From positions 1 through 8,816 of the forward strand of contig NZ_CDSC02000362.1 of the NCBI RefSeq assembly GCF_001298715.1: a DNA stretch of 8,816 bases, read 5' to 3'. Origin of the DNA: Bathymodiolus azoricus thioautotrophic gill symbiont. GTDB lineage: Bacteria; Pseudomonadota; Gammaproteobacteria; PS1; Pseudothioglobaceae. The notes under the pieces were generated by a model. The model saw only the letters and a program-made list of their open reading frames with translations, searched no databases and was not told where the DNA came from. A program made the translations under genes and the position numbers. Shown in pieces: positions 5,936 through 8,816 of this stretch (positions are counted from its first letter, which is position 1; each line of letters starts with the position of its first letter).

Positions 5936-6662
5936 TTGTCAAGTTTGTTAACGCCTCAAGTAAACCTTCATCACTAATTTTTGTAACAACTTCAACTTGG
6001 GTAAAACCTATAGATTGTGCAAAAGTTTTAATACGCTCACTTAACACTACCAATGGATAACGCTTGATTGTGCTTAGCGCATCGGTATCAATTTGCCCAA
6101 CTATTGACAAAAGTGCAGTGAGATTTTCAACACTGGTTGCGGTAATAATACCTTTGTCACTTTGTAAAAATTCTGACAAAGCGCTATGATGCAATGGTGT
6201 GGTATTACACACCACACGCTGATAAACTTCAATATATTCAACCGTATTATGCTGTTCCAGTCCTTCTTTGAGTGTTTCTCTTCCGCCTTTGCCTCGAAAG
6301 ATCAAAATATCTTTACCTCTCAGTATTTTAACTTCTGACATTGCCAACAATGCTTCACTAGAGGCTTTTTCACTGGGAAAAGCATCAACCTCAAAACCGT
6401 ATTCATTAAGTTTATTTGCAGTTGCTACGCCTACAGCAAAAAATCTACACTGCTGATATTTTAAGTTTTGAAGTGTTTCTAAACTATACTCAACCGCATT
6501 GCTACTTATAAAAATCAGCACATCATAATGGCTTTTAAGCGGCACATGACTTAACGCCTCAACCTCTAAACTGGGAAACAAAATAGGCTTGTAACCACTC
6601 TGACTTACCAAAGTTTGCAATGGTTGGACTTGCGCTAAGGCGCGTGTTAGTAAAATATTCAA
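5928..6662 (-). CDS. hemD: Uroporphyrinogen-III synthase
   Basis: This enzyme closes and inverts ring D of hydroxymethylbilane to make uroporphyrinogen III, the precursor of haem, sirohaem and cobalamin. The family is weakly conserved, but its pattern is visible: NILLTRAL at 2-9, DVLIFISSNAVE at 47-58, FFAVGVATA at 74-82, FPSEKASSEALL at 95-106, LIFRGKGGRETL at 120-131 (compare LRGNGGREL in E. coli), EVYQR at 145-149, ITATSVENL at 173-181, and VVLSERI near the end. I chose TTG at 6660-6662: it gives 244 aa, close to the usual 246, starts right at the conserved first strand, and has AGAGG 10 nt upstream. An ATG start at 6734 would overlap the previous gene by 59 nt and add 24 unrelated residues. 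hemC, its frequent partner, is not in the window. Confidence 0.88.
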   Translation of the reverse strand: MNILLTRALAQVQPLQTLVSQSGYKPILFPSLEVEALSHVPLKSHYDVLIFISSNAVEYSLETLQNLKYQQCRFFAVGVATANKLNEYGFEVDAFPSEKASSEALLAMSEVKILRGKDILIFRGKGGRETLKEGLEQHNTVEYIEVYQRVVCNTTPLHHSALSEFLQSDKGIITATSVENLTALLSIVGQIDTDALSTIKRYPLVVLSERIKTFAQSIGFTQVEVVTKISDEGLLEALTNLTKT

Positions 6663-6675
6663 ATTAAGAACGCCT

Positions 6676-7272
6676 CTAAAAACCCAATAATTCAGCAATA
6701 ATGCGAATTTTATCCAATGTTTCTCGCTCTGCAAATTTGCAAATCAAGACAGTCTTAGTGTTGACATCAACGATGCTTTCAAGGTAGATGCGTATTTGTT
6801 TTTCGTCCCATACCTGTGCAGAATATAACACTGGATATTGATTAAAACTCAATATTACATCTGAGACTTGCGCTTCTTGTAAGCCCAGTTTAAGTGTTTT
6901 AGATGATTGGAAGCACACTTTGTAGCCAGACAATAGTTTCATCATCTCTGTGCTTGGTGCTTTATCAACTTCGCAAAATAAAATAAAATGTTGCCAATAG
7001 TCTTGCACTTCACTTAGGGTTTTTTTTAGTGCTGTTGCGTCTGTTAATTGCAAATACTCAATCGTTAATACCAGCGTAAACTCACTCTCTTCATCTTCTT
7101 CAATGTCGCTAAAAATTTGCTCTAAATCTTCATCCGTATCAATCGGCAATGATAGTGTTTTAAAGATAGCGGCATAATAATCAAAACGCCAATCTTGGGG
7201 TAAATCATCGGGATAAAAATCATCTTGTAAATCAAGCCCACTACGACCAATTAAAAATTCTGTTTTATTCAT
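6676..7272 (-). CDS. Hypothetical protein with a YecE/DUF72-like N-terminus
   Basis: The 198-aa soluble protein begins with EFLIGRSGLDL at 5-15 and DDFYPDDLPQDWRFDYYA at 17-34. This recalls the opening of the YecE/DUF72 family (IGTSGW, then FYP, L, and EYYA), whose members are TIM-barrel-like proteins of about 240-280 aa and unknown role. It is shorter than that family and the rest is hard to match. An acidic patch lies at 45-64 (DTDEDLEQ, then DIEEDEESE). The C-terminal half alternates predicted strands and helices. The ATG at 7270-7272 has AGAGG about 5 nt upstream. It ends 13 nt before hemD and is likely cotranscribed with it. The family call is tentative; the gene itself is well supported. 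Confidence 0.7.
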   Translation of the reverse strand: MNKTEFLIGRSGLDLQDDFYPDDLPQDWRFDYYAAIFKTLSLPIDTDEDLEQIFSDIEEDEESEFTLVLTIEYLQLTDATALKKTLSEVQDYWQHFILFCEVDKAPSTEMMKLLSGYKVCFQSSKTLKLGLQEAQVSDVILSFNQYPVLYSAQVWDEKQIRIYLESIVDVNTKTVLICKFAERETLDKIRIIAELLGF

Positions 7273-7279
7273 TTGCCTC

Positions 7280-7285
7280 TATAAT
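7280..7285 (+). promoter_or_regulatory. Probable -10 box of the Na+/Ca2+ exchanger gene
   Basis: A consensus TATAAT lies 27 bp before the ATG at 7313, in the 40-bp gap between divergent genes. The -35 position at 17-bp spacing (ATTCTG, 7257-7262) is poor and lies inside the divergent gene. The leader has no clear ribosome binding site. Confidence 0.4.
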
Positions 7286-7312
7286 AAGTAAAAAATTATT
7301 GCTTCATTAATT

Positions 7313-8266
7313 ATGCCCGACATTCTACTACCAATTATTGCTCTTTTAGCAGGTTTTATACTTTTAATTTGGAGTGCTGATACATTTACTGAAAATGGCG
7401 CAAAGATTGCTAATATTTTCAAAGTGTCGCCTTTAGTGATTGGTTTGCTTATTTTTGGTTTCGGCACTTCAGCACCTGAGATGTTGGTATCAGGCTTAGC
7501 GGCAATAGATGGCAATACAGGGCTAAGTATCGGCAATGCCATCGGTTCTAATATTTTTAATATAGCATTGGTGCTTGGCGTGAGTGCCATTATCGCTCCT
7601 ATTGAAGTAAAAAGTGGTGTTCTAAAAAAAGAATGGCTGTTCTTAATGGTTGCCACGCTTGTGACAGGTTACTTACTATGGGATAGATATCTTGGCGTGA
7701 CTGATGGTTTGATTTTAGCGTCTTTGCTGATTTTATTTTTAACTTACACTTTAATAAGTGCCAAAAATTCAAATCACCACGAATTCGACGAATTTGAGCA
7801 AACTGTTAATAAAGACCAAACAGGAAAAACTTGGTTGATGCTTATCATTGGTTTAATCGTATTAATTTCTAGTGCAAAATTGATTGTATGGGGGGGTGTA
7901 GAAGTTGCAAGATTCTTTGAAATATCTGACTTAATCATTGGTTTAAGTATTATTGCACTTGGTACCAGTTTGCCTGAGTTAGCGGTATCTATCTCTAGCA
8001 TTTTAAAGAAGCAATATGAGATGGTGATTGGCAATGTGATTGGCTCTAATCTATTTAACACCATTGCTGTTCTTGCTATTCCTGGACTTATTCATCCATC
8101 TAAAGTGGCAGATGAAGTTATTGTTCGAGATTACCCAGTGATGCTGCTACTTACATTACTGCTATTCATCCTATCTTATAAGTTTCATAAAAAGCATAGG
8201 ATTAATCGCTTCGAAGGTATCGTATTGGTGAGTGTGTTTAGCGTTTATATGTGGCAGTTATTCTAA
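7313..8266 (+). CDS. CaCA-family Na+/Ca2+ exchanger, YrbG type
   Basis: This inner-membrane antiporter of the calcium/cation family probably exports Ca2+ in exchange for Na+. The 317-aa protein has about ten hydrophobic segments in two inverted halves. Each half carries an alpha repeat: GFGTSAPEMLVS at 49-60 with GNAIGSNIFN at 74-83, and ALGTSLPELAVS at 215-226 with GNVIGSNLFN at 240-249. The glutamates Glu56 and Glu222 and the GSN motifs are the family's ion-site residues. The hydrophilic loop between the halves (about 150-172, NSNHHEFDEFEQ) is short, as in bacterial members. Family resemblance cannot fix the ion pair; K+ dependence or another cation is possible. It lies just upstream of tsaE and is probably cotranscribed with it. 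Confidence 0.92.
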   Translation: MPDILLPIIALLAGFILLIWSADTFTENGAKIANIFKVSPLVIGLLIFGFGTSAPEMLVSGLAAIDGNTGLSIGNAIGSNIFNIALVLGVSAIIAPIEVKSGVLKKEWLFLMVATLVTGYLLWDRYLGVTDGLILASLLILFLTYTLISAKNSNHHEFDEFEQTVNKDQTGKTWLMLIIGLIVLISSAKLIVWGGVEVARFFEISDLIIGLSIIALGTSLPELAVSISSILKKQYEMVIGNVIGSNLFNTIAVLAIPGLIHPSKVADEVIVRDYPVMLLLTLLLFILSYKFHKKHRINRFEGIVLVSVFSVYMWQLF

Positions 8267-8277
8267 GAGCGCCTCGG

Positions 8278-8730
8278 GTGAATCTAGTCTTTCACAGTGA
8301 GATTGAAGTGGCAAAATTTGCTCAAGTCTTAGCGCGCAATGTAAAAAATCTTAATAATTCTATCGTTATTTACCTAAAGGGTGATTTGGGTGCAGGGAAA
8401 ACCACAATAGCAAGAAACTTCATTCAAACTTTTGGTTTTAAGCGTGTCAAGAGCCCTACTTACTCACTGGTCGAAAGCTATCAAAATCAAACGATTAATA
8501 TTCATCATTTTGATTGTTATCGCTTAAGTGACCCAGAGGAATTAGAATATATTGGCATTCGGGAATATTCACAAGGCAACTCTATTCAACTGATTGAATG
8601 GGCAGAATTGGGCAAAGGTATGGTTGCTCCTGCTGATTTAATCATTCACATCACTGGTGAAGATAACAGCAGGACTTTAACGCTCACGCCACAGAGTAAC
8701 ATCGGGGGAAAAATACTGGGATTTTTATAG
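8278..8730 (+). CDS. tsaE: tRNA threonylcarbamoyladenosine biosynthesis ATPase TsaE
   Basis: TsaE is the P-loop ATPase that works with TsaB and TsaD to place the t6A modification at position 37 of tRNAs reading ANN codons. Motifs are the Walker A GDLGAGKTT at 35-43, KSPTYSLVESY at 58-68, HFDCYRLSDPEELEYIGI at 77-94, and LIEWAELG at 105-112. I chose the GTG at 8278-8280: it gives 150 aa (E. coli 153), starts just before the conserved N-terminus, and has AAGAG about 8 nt upstream. The frame is also open to a GTG at 8251, which would overlap the exchanger gene by 16 nt and add nine unconserved residues. It starts 11 nt after that gene's stop. amiB, which often follows tsaE, is not seen. Confidence 0.93.
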   Translation: MNLVFHSEIEVAKFAQVLARNVKNLNNSIVIYLKGDLGAGKTTIARNFIQTFGFKRVKSPTYSLVESYQNQTINIHHFDCYRLSDPEELEYIGIREYSQGNSIQLIEWAELGKGMVAPADLIIHITGEDNSRTLTLTPQSNIGGKILGFL

Positions 8731-8816
8731 CATAAATAGCCCAACCTAAAAAACCAACAACCCATTGATTTAAAACATAAATAACACATTTACCTCAGCA
8801 AAAATTAGATTTTGCC

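Noticed and set aside
8731..8816. Possible end of a minus-strand membrane protein (VLNQWVVGFLGWAIYAIKIP)
   Set aside because: The peptide looks membrane-like, but an in-frame TGA lies a few codons upstream and the frame runs into tsaE. Without the flanking sequence it cannot be told from chance. Nothing else is seen in these 86 bases.
1..8816. CRISPR arrays, toxin-antitoxin pairs, phage or defence genes
   Set aside because: No regularly spaced repeats, small paired genes or phage-type proteins were seen on either strand.

Overview
The window reads as a low-GC gammaproteobacterial chromosome segment. IF-1, MetF, HemD, TsaE and the Na+-translocating oxaloacetate decarboxylase all have clearly proteobacterial sequences. 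The AT-rich composition and the mix of compact housekeeping operons with mobile-element-like debris recall the SUP05/Thioglobus group of sulfur oxidisers and their invertebrate symbionts. That placement is an impression from memory, not a measured result.

Left edge (1-491): no intact gene is seen. There are two short open stretches that look like gene debris, a perfect 42-bp palindrome that shares four bases with a 14-bp palindrome, and a short motif resembling an insertion-sequence end. The motif recurs near 2058, so the two copies flank panD-oadB.

Minus-strand cluster (about 4560 down to 492): a good sigma70-type promoter precedes infA. It is followed by tRNA-Leu(CAA), then oadG, oadA and oadB (gamma, alpha and beta subunits of a membrane, biotin-dependent, Na+-pumping oxaloacetate decarboxylase), then panD (aspartate 1-decarboxylase, starting at TTG 5 nt after the oadB stop). 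No terminator is visible between infA and oadG, so a translation factor, a tRNA and a sodium pump may share a transcript. OadA and OadB have all the catalytic motifs checked, so the pump looks functional. PanD supplies beta-alanine for coenzyme A. Its substrate aspartate is one transamination from oxaloacetate, which is a possible but unproven reason for the linkage.

Middle: metF (+) diverges from infA and converges on a small HTH plus coiled-coil protein gene (-). That gene ends a probable minus-strand operon: a 198-aa hypothetical protein with a YecE/DUF72-like N-terminus, then hemD (uroporphyrinogen-III synthase), then the HTH gene. The start codon of the HTH gene lies in one arm of a 10-bp inverted repeat.

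Right (7313-8730): a CaCA-family Na+/Ca2+ exchanger (YrbG type) and, after about 11 nt, tsaE of the tRNA t6A pathway. The last 86 bases hold no supported gene. I found no clear undescribed defence or mobile system. The best leads are the palindrome region, the tRNA/oad/panD arrangement with its base-composition step, and the HTH gene with its occluded start.
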